Assembly: GCA_027475525.1 (NCBI GenBank) | Contig: JAMWFC010000037.1 | Coordinates: 749,419-813,418, forward strand | Direction: 5' to 3' | Source of the DNA: Macrolepiota albuminosa | Lineage: Eukaryota > Basidiomycota > Agaricomycetes > Agaricales > Agaricaceae | DNA length: 64,000 nucleotides | Shown here: positions 47,168 to 58,679 of the stretch, piece after piece | Layout of the letters: every line of letters begins with the position of its first letter | How positions within the stretch are numbered: position 1 is the stretch's first letter | Notes under the pieces: model-generated | Told to the model about the DNA's origin: nothing | Database searches by the model: none | Seen by the model: only the letters and a program-made list of their open reading frames with translations | Translations under genes and position numbers: made by a program

Positions 47168-47459
47168 CTAGCAATAAACCCTTTCCCTATCCAATACATG
47201 AAATTTACGTAATCCGTCCACGTTTCCAACATCTGGCAGGCGTCGTGCGCAATGGCGAAGGTGTGCGTGGCCTTTTCCGAGATGAGAACGTAAGAGCGCT
47301 GGCACCAGTTGAAAGCTGGAGGGTGGATGTCGGAGGTAAAGGATGCTGAGGCGGTAGTTGGTATGGTGGACGAGTAGGAAACAAGCTTGAGAAGAATGGT
47401 TCGGCATAGATGGAGCGAAGACCGGTCACGATTCCGTCACAGAATCCCTGCACGCTACA
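47168..47459 (-). pseudogene. Coding-like fragment cut by the Ngaro element
   Basis: On the minus strand, one frame reads without stop through a normal-looking sequence (HPPAFNWCQRSYVLISEKA, then AHDACQMLETWTDYVNF) up to the Ngaro border. It looks like the remains of a host gene interrupted there. I do not recognise the family. Confidence 0.4.
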
Positions 47460-47689
47460 AACGTCACAACTTTGTAACCTGAATTTCGTCTCTCTGCTTG
47501 CGCATGGAAGCTAACGACAGTTTAGATGCAGTAGAAACAGTGAGGCCGCATCTGCCGTCGACACAGATCCTATTCTCTAAGTCTCCCAAAGAACATACGT
47601 TCTAGTTTTCTCAGGCTAGGTAGTTGGCGTTTCGACACCCGACTGCCAAAGATTGACCAGTGGATTCCTTCATCACTGGTAAGGACATG

Positions 47690-48340
47690 GTCATGGAGAA
47701 GCAAAGTGCGTCATGCTTTTACTCTTTTGGAAACTTTTTGATGCTGATAAACCCAAGGAATCTCGACGTGCATTCAGGTTCACCGAAATTTTGAAGCATG
47801 TCCATTGGCGTGACCTGCTTATCATGAGGCAGGTGCGTCCATAAACTTTCCATGCAAAACCCGGGGACAGATCAATGCCTGTAGGTTTGCAAAGGGCTAA
47901 ACGACGTTTCACGAACAAGGGAAGTGTGAAGGAGCCAGTATCGAAGTTATTTGACAGAGAAACGATTCAGGATGGCAGCGGAAGAAAGTATCGACACGTA
48001 TTCACCTCTGGAACTGGAATCCTGGGTGTTGCAGTAGAGAAGTGCCGATTGGGAATGGCAATGTAAAAGCCATCCGGTTCATGAGCGTGTGATCTCCTTG
48101 GACGCTGATTTTTCGTTGACTTTGGTGCCAGGTGGACGCTGGCTTCTTACCACTATGGAAAATGGTTCACTTTTGTGTCATGACCTTGAAAATCCTCAAA
48201 TTCCGAACAATATACTAGTACCACCGCGTGATGACACCAAAAGCCAATTTTTATATCGCGTAGCCGTTGACATTGATCACGAAGATAACCGTGCAATTGT
48301 CATTCTTGAAATCTCTAGATTTCCCAAATTTCTGTAAGTG
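47690..48340 (+). pseudogene. Fragment resembling basidiomycete F-box-type proteins
   Basis: The frame at 48089-48337 reads LVPGGRWLLTTMENGSLLCH, followed by a DLENP turn and a blade-like continuation. This is the pattern seen in the C-terminal region of many Agaricomycete F-box proteins. The preceding 400 bases give only short broken frames, with one possible intron at 47840-47885. No F-box itself is visible. The remaining part to 48990 contains no gene that I recognise. Confidence 0.35.
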
Positions 48341-48990
48341 TATCGCTTACATGGATGCGGCTGCACACAGGACGTGATAGAGAGTAAGGATGAAATCGAG
48401 AATAGGTACGATCGGCGAAACAGAATTGAAACATTTGAGGAACTTGCGATGACGTGGAGATTGCACGTGAACCTTAAAGCTTAAAGTCAAAGCTTGAGCT
48501 TGAAGGACCAAACAATATTGCACAAGGTCATTAGACTCACTATAACTCTCTATACTTTAAGTCTTCTTCGACTCGTCGTTTCAGACATCGATTATAGTTA
48601 ACAGTTGGTTAACAGATCTTATCATCCAAAGGTAAAAAAGGCTGCATGCATGATTTCCCGATCTAACACACTGGTCCAGCATTTGAACTAACTAGCATTG
48701 ACATAATCGTTGTTACATTCCGTGCAACATATACGTGTATACGTTGAATGACCGGTGCTTCCAGAAGATACGGTAAAGATAAAATACAGAATAAAGAGTG
48801 ACTGCGACGAGCGACGAACAGCTAATGGTACATGAATGACGTGCCTAAATGGGCAAGTTTCCTGTTCTATAAAAGGATTGACGATTAGAAAGGATTGATA
48901 ATCCCGGAAGAACTCACAAGGGACGACGACGACGATACTACGACCATGGATATGTCTTGAATGATTGATCCTTGTTCAAAAAACGTTAGT

Positions 48991-50825
48991 TCAAGACAAG
49001 TGTATGATGCAAGGACATACTTTCGACGCGGCGGAGGGCGGCGACGAGGGGGTAGTCGTTGTGTAACTGACAGTATGGAGATGTACTCTCAGCTGAGTCC
49101 CTCTCGAACTTTCCAAGTCATTTCTTGAGCTGCCATTGTCACTACGTTCACGGGCATTGAGCATGGCGAAGAATGATCCAACATAGACTAGATGGGTATC
49201 AGAGTCTTTTCGGGGGAAAGTGAGCAAATGAAATGCAAGTCTTACGTTTTGTCAAGAAGAATTGCAAAGCCAAGTAAATGAAGGTATTCGGCGAGAAAAT
49301 GTACTATCATGAGGGTTGAGATGAAGGGAATCCTCCGAAGAATCATAAGGTTGACTCACACAGAACATAGCGGACAATGAGCAGGCACTGTGGATGAATA
49401 CAAGGTGGTTAACGATGAAGCCACAGTAGATTTATCATGCAACGAACCTCGTGAATAACCCGGTACTAAGTGTATACTGCATCAAACGCGAGATACGCGA
49501 ATTCAAATACCTTCAATCATCATCAGCCCAGAACGAAATACGCAGGACGAAACTTACTGGCTGTGGCTGGGCCTGCTTTTGTGAAGATAGTAACACATAG
49601 TAAACGCGATCAAGAAATCGGTAGCGGTAGAAGTTGCAAGCGAGGTGTTTATTGACCACTGCAAGAACAACTGAGCATTGACTCGTTCTCTGCAATAAGG
49701 AATGATGGCTCACAGGAATATGTACGAGTTCGGTATACAAGTGTGCCGTGCATCTAAACTGGTTGAGACATTGTCTGCGATCTTGTAGAGCAAGAAGCTC
49801 ACACTTTATATGCAAGAACTTTGAAGAATTGAGTCAGGGGAAGAGATGAATTCATGAAATTAGCTCACTAGTTCCAACGACTGAGTAATTCCAGAAGTCA
49901 ATTAGCCAGCTGACCATCCTTGATGAAGTATATATCGTACCAAATCCACCAATGAGCAGTACGAACTGATAAAAAGTGAGATTTATTGTGAACGATGGAG
50001 TCGTGAAAAGCCCTTACCACAACGTAACCCAGGAGGCCGCGATGGTAGCCACTGACTGAACCAAGAATGAGCCGATCCCATGACAAGGTTCTGTGGAAGC
50101 AAAACTCACGGATCCACACGCGGTATGTGTATAATCTAGAAAAACTTGCGTAAGGTCTCGCGAAGCATTGCCCCTGACCGGCTACTCACGATTGCACCAG
50201 CAAAACAACAACGACCTGGGTTTTCAATAAGGTTGATTGATGGGTGTGTTAATCCTAGATCACTCACGTTGATTGTAATTTGCGCCTACACGTTACACGT
50301 GCATCAGAACATTGAGAAGCGCGATTTTCTGATTGCGACCTCACCTTCATTGACCTGGAACGCGTAAATAAGGACAATAGAACGAAAAAGCGACGAGTCT
50401 CACCAGGTCATCACTTCAAGGTTTTTGAGATCACCAAAATGTGTGGCGACATATGTGTAGACTGCGTGAATCACAAGCGCGAGATGAACCGTATCGAGTA
50501 ACCTGAGCTTGACGATTAGCGCACGCGCAAGTATATTCAATCCTTCAATACCGACCAGAGAAAGCCAACCTTGAAACAAGGCATAAGCACCAACTCTGTT
50601 TTGAAGATATAACGCTTACAGAGAATTTGTGAATGAACGAGTCTCGCAACCAGCGGTGGAAATACATGTACATTTGTAGAGTCGTGAAACCATAGAAACT
50701 AGATTAGAGGAATCACAGATAAGACGGACCACGAACGATAGCAGTAGCGAGAAAACTTACAAGGCAGAACCCACAGTGCCCAAAAACAACGCGCCTACGG
50801 TATTGTCAAGAGTCGGTTGCTGCAT
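48991..50825 (-). CDS. Seven-helix membrane protein, DUF6534 type
   Basis: A many-exon gene read from the ATG at 50825 (MQQPTLDNTVGALFLGTVGS). Clear exons code YGFTTLQMYMYFHRWLRDS, DTVHLALVIHAVYTYVATHF, then ATDFLIAFTMCYYLHKSR and LMQYTLSTGLFTR. The end is IFSPNTFIYLALQFFLTK and, in the last exon (49187-48991), SFFAMLNARERSDNG. These are the landmarks of the DUF6534 family, a large group of plasma-membrane proteins of unknown role in Agaricomycetes. Introns are 45-60 bases. One junction in the middle (around 49970-50030) does not keep frame with the strongest GT-AG pair. Either an alternative splice site is used or the copy is damaged. Confidence 0.75.
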
Positions 50826-51993
50826 ACTAAGAACTATGGTCGTGGATGGGTGGGGCAGGGGATCGTTAAAGAAGGATTCTGGGGGAATATTGCAGACAAA
50901 AGAACAAAATTATATCCTTTAATATATACCAAGTTCAATTGAGTCTATCCGAGGGCGTCGTACCTTGACTTCATCCGACTGTTCCCTTCTTTGGGAATCC
51001 AAGCCGTACATCGGTCGCTCTGCGCCTACCGAGGGAACCACATGACGGCTGCCGGCGTGGAAGCAGGTGGAAGCTCGGAATAACGGTTGGCCGTCCTCAG
51101 GGGCTATTCAAGAAAGTACTACGTCACTAAATCCGGCAACAGAGCGCGCACTGCCTAGCGTCCAAAGGTAGTTACGTGGATGCCACAAGATAAAAAGGCG
51201 TTCTATGTCATTACTGAATAAATGTGGCGTTTGGAAAGCACAGACACCAGCGCTTCTGCTGTTGGGCGGACAGACACAGCCCAATCACTCTTGTAAACAA
51301 TACTTTTCCGAGACCCGTGATGCGTGATGCATTGATGGCGAACTCCATGGATCGAGATTGATTTCGGTGACCGTACACAGCCCTTGAAGCTTGAAGTTTT
51401 AACACTAGAGTCGTCGAGATTGAGCAAGAAGCACATCCAATAAGGACGGTGCTAATCAAATGTCGACTCATCGTAGTCGATGGAACAACGAAGTAATATG
51501 CTGAATCTCAAGGGATCCTGGATTTAAGTTTTCCCGGTGTGTTCATTTCAGACCGGTAACCATTTTACTGGTGTCGCCTCAGTTCATGGAATGTGAATTT
51601 CCAGTAACAATAAGTACTTTAATGGAAAGCGCGCTTGTGTTGAGGTCGTCTACTCGAATAGTTCTCAAGTGACTTGTCCTAAGCGCGAAAATACTAAGTA
51701 CCCGATCCCGGATACATATGCATGTAATTCCCAGACCCGATTTTTTACGTCACTCCACTGCCGCCGGCCTCCGCTTAGATCAATGACTGCATTAAGGGAT
51801 AACCTAGTTTCGTTTGCCTATGGATTGTAAACTACTTTAATGACATGGATCAAGTGATTTGTGATGGTCACTGGCAAATGACGTTTATAATATTACTTTT
51901 CACAGGTCATCTAAGCTTCATTCCCATACGTCCTGAGCCCTCTTACCTCGCACCTACTTCTCGTCAACCATCTAATCATATTCAAGGGCACCT
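50826..51993. other. Intergenic region
   Basis: AT-rich with no recognisable gene. A minus-strand frame of 86 codons (51211-51471) has a hydrophobic start, but nothing supports it. The 3' part is the upstream region of the NmrA-like gene, with a C/T-rich stretch near 51920-51990. Confidence 0.5.
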
Positions 51994-52896
51994 ATGTCGA
52001 AAAAGATAGTCATCGTCGGAGGCCATGGCAATGTAGGTCCTTCAACGATCTCCTTCCTTCTGCACCAAACGTAATATAACCGAACTGAAAGGTGTCTCTC
52101 CGTCTCACGAAACTCCTTACTCCCACACATAGCGTCAAATCTGTAATCAGGACCCTCGATTACCAGGATGACATTAAGAAGCTCGCTGCTGAGCCTGTCC
52201 TTCTCTCTTTAGAAGATTCCCCGGTTAAGGACTTCACCTCTCTGTTCGAGGGTCAAGATCTTGTGTACTTTTCCGCAGGAGCAGGTGGAAAAGGCGGTGT
52301 AGAACGTACTAAGAAAGTTGATTACGAGGGTGCATTAAAAGTATTTGATGCGATCGAGGCCGTGCAAGGCCCAAAACCACGCCTCATCCTCGTATCAGCT
52401 ATTGATATCAGGGACCCGGAGAAGATCCCAGATCACTATGTCAGTATATCTGTTCTCGTTTGATCGACATACTCATCCACGACATTAGAATGAGCGAGAT
52501 ATTTCCATCTCAAAGCGCGTGCGCGAGGCGATTCCGGCGTACATGCATTGGAAGTACGAGGCAGACAAGAATCTTGTCAAACGCAATGCGTTCAAGTGGA
52601 CGATCATTCGCCCTGCTGGTTTGACCAATAATCCTGGGACCGGAAATGCTGCTATCGGAAGAACTCATTTGGGAACCGTCACTGTGCGTTTTATTTTGTG
52701 GCCATGAATGGACCTCTCGCGTTCGTTTACTGACGCACCCTGCTTCCAGAGGGATGACGTTGCGGAGATCTTGGCGTTACTCGTAGACAAGGAGGATGCA
52801 GCAGGTTTGGCTCTGGATGTCGTCGGTGGTGACACGCCCATTCGAGAAGGTCTCGATACCGCAATAAAGAGAGGAGAGACCGACTTCCTAGGTTGA
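51994..52896 (+). CDS. NmrA-like NAD(P)-binding protein
   Basis: Four exons (51994-52032, 52092-52439, 52489-52683, 52750-52896) keep frame throughout and give 242 residues. The N-terminus holds a dinucleotide-binding Rossmann turn, KIVIVGGHGNVS, split by the first intron. VYFSAGAGGKGG, RLILVSAIDI, the YMHWKYEADKNL helix and WTIIRPAGLTNNPGTG follow. They match the atypical short-chain dehydrogenases of the NmrA/NAD(P)-binding-10 kind found across fungi. These act as oxidoreductases or redox sensors; the substrate cannot be told from sequence. A classical YxxxK pair is not obvious, though Tyr and Lys are present in HWKYEADK. Confidence 0.9.
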
Positions 52897-53825
52897 ATTT
52901 TGAATTGTCATCGGTTATCAGGACATTAGTTTCTGTGGATGTTATTGAGAAATGAAATAGTTCTCCCTAGGGAGAGCGGTCCGGCCCTAAACCGTGAAAT
53001 CAACCCGTGACAAAAAAATTGTCACAAATTTGCTTCAACGCCCTTCTCCCCCGACTGCCCATAAAACGAGCGTTTGGGTCACTTAGGATGCATGTGAGTC
53101 CTGTATTCGTTTTTTTCATCACAATTCTTCTTCTTCACACGATGAGATTCGTATTTTTTTCAGTTATCCCTGTCTTAATGACAACGCTATGTCGAAACTA
53201 TGAAAATCTGACCCTTTTCTGTTTTTTTTTGTTGCTCGTGTTAACTCTTATTCGAGTCTTTTACTGATTCCTTCTTCCCCCAGTCGCTTTTATGTTTGTG
53301 GAATTGAGTGAGATAACATTTGGTGTTGGCAGTGTGAGTACTCGTTTTTTTTTCTTTCCACTTTTATCTAGGGCATGCCCTACGAGATGAAACATTCTTT
53401 ATTTCAGTTATCCCTGTCTTAACAATTCACTGTCGAGACTTTGAAAATCTGATTATTCTGTCAAACCATGTTCGTTCCTTTTAGCTACTTTACTGACTTC
53501 ATTTCTTTTTCATAGTTCTGGAGACTGCTCTCGCCTCGATGCAATGGGTGAAGGTGAAGGGGGTAAATTAGTTGTAGGTGAGTATGCAGATGCATGTAGA
53601 CTTATTGTTTTTTCAATATACGAATTCTTCATACGAATTCCTTGTCATATTGGGATACGAAAAACTTTGATCAAGAGTCCTTTGTCTGAGTTATAAAGCT
53701 TCTGGGCTCCCTTGAATTTGAACGATTTCGGTTTTGTCTCGTGACTCTTGGCTTCATGATTTGCGAAGCATATGTCGATATTTTTACCCATCTGATTATC
53801 TCTGACCCTTGACCACACCTTATCC
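52897..53825. other. Intergenic region with a degenerate short repeat
   Basis: T-rich and without a supported gene. A segment of about 55 bases starting CAGTTATCCCTGTCTTAA occurs at about 53160 and again, diverged, at about 53405. Confidence 0.5.
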
Positions 53826-55353
53826 ATGGCGAGCACCCTCTGGACTACTTCATACCAAGCCTCTGGCAAGATTGTACGTGTTCTCGATCCAACTCTCATT
53901 TCCAGCCACTGATCTCACATCCTTTGATAGATTCTGGCCGTTTCTGCCCTCGCAGGCATTCCAATTCAACCACCCGCTCACTACGAACACTTTGTTGACA
54001 ACAAAAAGCCCGAGTTTCTAACAAAGTTCCCTCATGGGAAAATTCCCGCCTTGGAAGAGCCCGATGGGTTCAGGATTTTCGAAAGTGCCGCTATCATTCG
54101 TTATGGTGAGTTTGTATCAGATCGACGCGAAGTTGACGGAAACTGATGTCTCCTTTCAGTTGCCGGTCTTAACCCAAGCATCGGTCTCTTGGGCAGGAAC
54201 CCTCAAGAAGCCGCGCTAATTGACCAGTGGATGCACCTCTCAGAGCTCGAAATTGACGTCTATACCAACTTTTCGTACCAGCTTATACACGGTAGTATTA
54301 CACCGTATAACAAACAGGTACGTCAAATCATCCTGGTTTCTTTGGATCACCCTGACAACACCTTGATCGGACAGATCCACAATACCTTCATCCAATTTCA
54401 ACGACGCGCCATAAAAACACTTGATGACCATCTCTCCACACGTACTTACTTCGTCGGCGAGCGTATCACCCTCGCCGACATCTACATAGCTGCTCAGATC
54501 CGCCGTGCTGCCACCATCACCTTTGATGCTGCTGCTCGCGCAGAGTTCCGCCACGTTACTCGTCATCTCGAGACAATCATCAACCAGCCCAAGCTCAAGG
54601 ACATCTTTGAACCCGTTGAGTTTGTCGAGAAGGTGCTTCAGTATGTGCCTCCGCCCAAAGAAAAGAAGGAGCCCAACCTCCCTCCCCCCAAGGCGGAGAA
54701 GAAACCCAAGGAGAAGGAGGTGGATGAGGAAGAGCCCGATGTTCCCCCAGAGCCTAAAGTCAAGAACCCTCTCGACGATCTGCCCAAATCGACGTTCAAC
54801 CTCGAGGACTGGAAACGCCAGTACTCCAACAATGATACTCGCGGCGCTGGTGGCGCTCTGGAGTGGTTCTACAAGAAGTACGTATATCCAAGCTTCGTTC
54901 ATTCTCATCTTTGTCTTATGCCCCATTCCAGCTTCGATGCTGCAGGATTCTCCATCTGGCGTGTAGACTTCAAGTACAACGAGGAGCTTAGCCAGATCTT
55001 CATGTCCTCTAACCAGATCGGCGGTTTCTTCAACCGTCTCGAGGCCTCTCGCAAGTACCTCTTCGGCTCCGTCGGCGTCCTTGGCACGGCCAATAACTCC
55101 GTCATCACCGGTGCCCTCATCCTCCGTGGTCTGGACGCCCAGCCCGTTGTCGATGTTGCTCCTGATTGGGAGTCGTACTCGTACAAGAAGCTCGATCTCT
55201 CTAACGGGGATGACAAGGCGTTCTTTGAGGCCGCGCTCGCATGGGATCTCGAGATTGATGGGAAAAAGTGGGCTGATGGTAAAAATGTACGTTTATCTAC
55301 CTCCTTGAGCCTTTGTAACTTCTTTGATTGATCCCTTTTTTCAGTTCAAATGA
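53826..55353 (+). CDS. Elongation factor 1B gamma subunit, copy 1
   Basis: Six exons (53826-53873, 53931-54105, 54160-54317, 54375-54877, 54932-55286, 55345-55353) give 415 residues, the usual family length. Residues 1-75 are the GST-like N domain (NKKPEFLTKFPHGKIPALE) and 90-205 the GST-like C domain (STRTYFVGERITLADIYIAA). A Lys/Pro/Glu linker lies at about 219-257 and the conserved eEF1G C-terminal domain at about 258-415 (STFNLEDWKRQYSNN, FDAAGFSIWRVDFKYNEEL). The protein is the structural subunit of the guanine-exchange complex that recharges eEF1A during translation elongation. A tiny last exon codes only Phe-Lys-stop, exactly as in copy 2. Confidence 0.97.
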
Positions 55354-55888
55354 TACACGTATCATATGGTATCAAGTATTGTCCGTAGCATGCTCCTGTT
55401 TGTTTTTCTTGTAGCCTTTTTTTGATTGTGAGAACTAACACGTTCCAGATATCCAGTGTTATTTGGAATGGAAGATTTCGATTTTATACTTTTATGAATC
55501 ATATAGTTAGTGCCTCTTTCATGTCGGCGTGCCCTGATGGTTTATGATCTTGTGTCGAAAACTTGAACTGACAAAAGTTTTTTTAACCCGGAGTGGATAA
55601 AAAAGTGGAATGCAAAAACATACTCCACGGTTTGATGTATCAAAGGATTATTTTAGCACGTTTCTGCTGTATGCGGACACTAGATCTCACTTCTGATTCC
55701 CTTCGCCCTAAAGAAACATATGTACAGCCCGTCCAGTGAACAAGACACTCAAAAATAGGACGAAACCTCATGACCAAGTACTTAACTCCCACCTACTTTC
55801 CACATGCGGGATTCCTCTTCATCCATCAGCTTGAAGGCGCGCCTCTCACACTCGTTTCCCTCAGGCTTTCTCATTTCGTTTCGACGCT
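55354..55888. other. Intergenic region between eEF1B-gamma copy 1 and gene D
   Basis: Holds the 3' untranslated region of the first gene and the upstream region of gene D, including a C/T-rich run just before its ATG. No further gene is seen. Confidence 0.6.
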
Positions 55889-57968
55889 ATGAGCATCAGA
55901 GTCCGTGTTGATGATCGGGATCCTAAAGTCATATATTCTGGCGAATGGAAGTCGGGAGGTTTGTCAAAGGAATACCGCTCAACCATACATGGGACACACA
56001 CTGCTGGTGCGACCGTGAGATTCTCGTTCAGCGGTACCGCTACTTCGTTCTTGGGTTTCAGGATATTCATGTTGATCCAGCATGATTTATTGTAGGTTCA
56101 TTCGTCGCTGTCTACGGCACCATTTCGGATGCTGCAGAGTCCACTTACAGCATCGATAACTCGAAACACCATAGTTACGTCGCCAAACCCGCTTCACATG
56201 TGCAATACCGGCAACAATTTTTTGCACAATCTCATCTCTCGGACGGCGACCACACTCTTGTCGTCACCGCTACCCGGTCGAATGTTACGTTGTGGATCGA
56301 TTATTTTGAATACACTCCCGCCGACAAAAAAACCACTCACACGACGGAGAAAACGCACAAGGGCAGCACTGCTGACCCGACTGTTATTGTCTCAACTACA
56401 GAGGCAACTAGAATACCACTGTCTATCCCTCCTGCCAGCTCTGATAACAGGAAAAGAAGCCTATCCACTACTACTTCCAGTACCGTACTTACCACAACAC
56501 GACATCTGCCCTCTACTACGGGAAGCTCCCATTCAAGAAATATGACCGGACCCTCCAGTTCATCTTCCACAAAAACGAGCGGATCCATCAACACGGAAAG
56601 TTCACGTTCCACAAGAGCGACTGGAATCTTCATCACGGGAAATATGTCTTCCACGAGAATGACCGGACTTTCTACTATGAGAAGCTTATCTTCCATGGGA
56701 ATGAACAGTTCCTCTACTACGGGAAGTTTATCTTCCATGAGATCAGACATACCCTCTATTGCTCCCAGCAGCACACTTAACGCAACAACACAAATACTAG
56801 TAAGTCCTAGTATACCTGTCGAATCACTAACCCAATCCTCGATACCATCAAATCTTACAACGACGACTCCACGTTCTGCCTCTTCGAGCAGCACCCACAA
56901 CACGAACACAACGCAGACTAAAACCGCTCTACCAAACGTGACCACGAGCACGAGCTCAGGCTCTATCACTTCTAATATTGCCTCCACAACAACGACCACC
57001 CACGCAAACCCTACTACCTCTAGTACACCCGCAGCGACCCCTGATACGCGCTTGAATACTCCTAACGTTTCATCCACAACGACCCTACCCCCTACCACTT
57101 CCATCGCCACAAATACTACGACAACAATATCCTCCACTAGTGATCCTGTTGTGTCCATTTCCAATACAGTACCGCCCTCTACTACTACCGGCGGTGTACT
57201 TACCACAAGATCAGCTCCGCTGCGCTTAGTAACCACTCGGTCTACCACAGTTCCTGCTTCCACAGTCGTACCTTCCACAACGACTTTAGTCTCTCCCTCG
57301 ATCCCAGCTCCTGCTTCCAACACTACGCCTTTCGTAACGGTTTCGGTCTCTGGAAACATCACCTCAAGTCTAGCTTCGAATTCCACCGTCGTGCTTTTCG
57401 CACCGACCGCGGTCCTTACATCAGGAGGTATTACTACCATAGCACCGTTGTCATCTTCAAATATATCCGCCACGGTAACGAACACTACTATGACCTCAAC
57501 TTCTCGTACTACTTCGAGCCATCGTATGACCTCTGACACGAGTGGCTTGGATAGCGCCTTCCTTCCTGCAAACACGTTAGGAGGTCCTTCGAGTGACCCA
57601 ACGACGACCGCAACGCCGGCGTCTGATCACAAAAATTCGATTCCCGATCCACCCGCCACAATCATTGGGAGTACAGTCGGAGGGGTTGTCCTACTTCTAC
57701 TGGTGGTTTTCTATGTCTATCGTCGACGACGCAGAGCTGCTAATAACGGTACATTTTCATTCATCCGCTGCGTATTTCTACCTTTCTAACGTTGTTTCTA
57801 GGCTTCAACAACGAAGAAACACGGGCTATTATTACGCCCTTCCTGGCTACTTCATCGGGAACGCAGAATGTGCATGAGGCAAGAGATGATACGGAAGCTT
57901 CGTCCGTACGCAGGCCTCTTCTACTTCCTAATCGTCGGAAGTATCGCGATAATATGTACGTTATGTGA
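55889..57968 (+). CDS. Large Ser/Thr-rich single-pass surface protein (gene D)
   Basis: Three exons (55889-56033, 56096-57748, 57802-57968) give 654 residues. Residues 1-130 are the same beta-domain as in genes B and C (VRVDDRDPKVIYSGEW, SFVAVYGTISDAA, HTLVVTATRSNVTLWIDYFE). The stalk is far longer, about 430 residues of Ser/Thr, with partial repeats such as SSTTGSLSSM. It will be heavily O-glycosylated if it reaches the surface. A membrane helix lies at about 570-590 (IGSTVGGVVLLLLVVFYVY), then RRRRRAANN and a 60-residue tail added by exon 3. The first exon is 145 bases with a phase-1 intron, as in B and C. A long open frame on the other strand (56337-57575) is a by-product of this composition. 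Confidence 0.88.
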
Positions 57969-58679
57969 GATAGAAGTTTCGGATAGCACCCGGACTCGCG
58001 ATGTCCTCGGCGATTTCATGGACTGAAAATTTCAATAGCTTATATGTTACACATAGAAGTCGCCGGGACGTGGCTTCGAGATCAAATCGTAAGTAGTATT
58101 CAAAGTAATTGATCCTTTCGCCCCTCATGTGACATATAAATCCTCCTATCCTCACACGTCAAATGACTTTTGGAAAGTTGTAATTGATATATGTACTTCG
58201 ATAAAAATCTAATCCATACGATAGACCAGTTCTTCATGTGCAAGTGGCATTGAGCGCACACGAATCCTTTGAAAAAAGAAAAAGGAAAGATGCCGTCTCA
58301 CCCACTTTTGATTTCCTGTACAAACCTGCACGATTCACCATCTGCTCAACGTGGATGTGGCAAGACGATTCATTGCGCTGATGGTGGCATGCCAGTGCGC
58401 GCGACACAAGGGACACAATCTCATTGATATGAAAATGTGTAAAAAAATTGAATCTAAAGTATTGATCACATCTCCCTTCTGGTTATTCGCAGCTGCAGAT
58501 TATGTTCGCTTGGCAATGGTACTGCATGGTGCTCTGGTTGGTGGACGCGGACGATGACGGATTGTCGACAGATCTGTGACTGCATGTGACTATCTAGTCA
58601 CAGTGCGTCAAAATTTCAAATCTCTGCTGATCAAAATCGGCCTTTCAACTCGTCCTTCCTCTCTATCGTTCTTTCAAAA
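57969..58679. other. Intergenic region upstream of eEF1B-gamma copy 2
   Basis: No gene recognised. Short frames here lack coding character; the last 60 bases before the ATG are C/T-rich, typical of a fungal promoter start region. Confidence 0.55.

Noticed and set aside
56337..57575. 412-codon open frame on the minus strand
   Set aside because: It is antisense to the Ser/Thr-rich stalk of gene D. Repetitive ACN/TCN codons give long Val/Glu-rich antisense frames with no family features.
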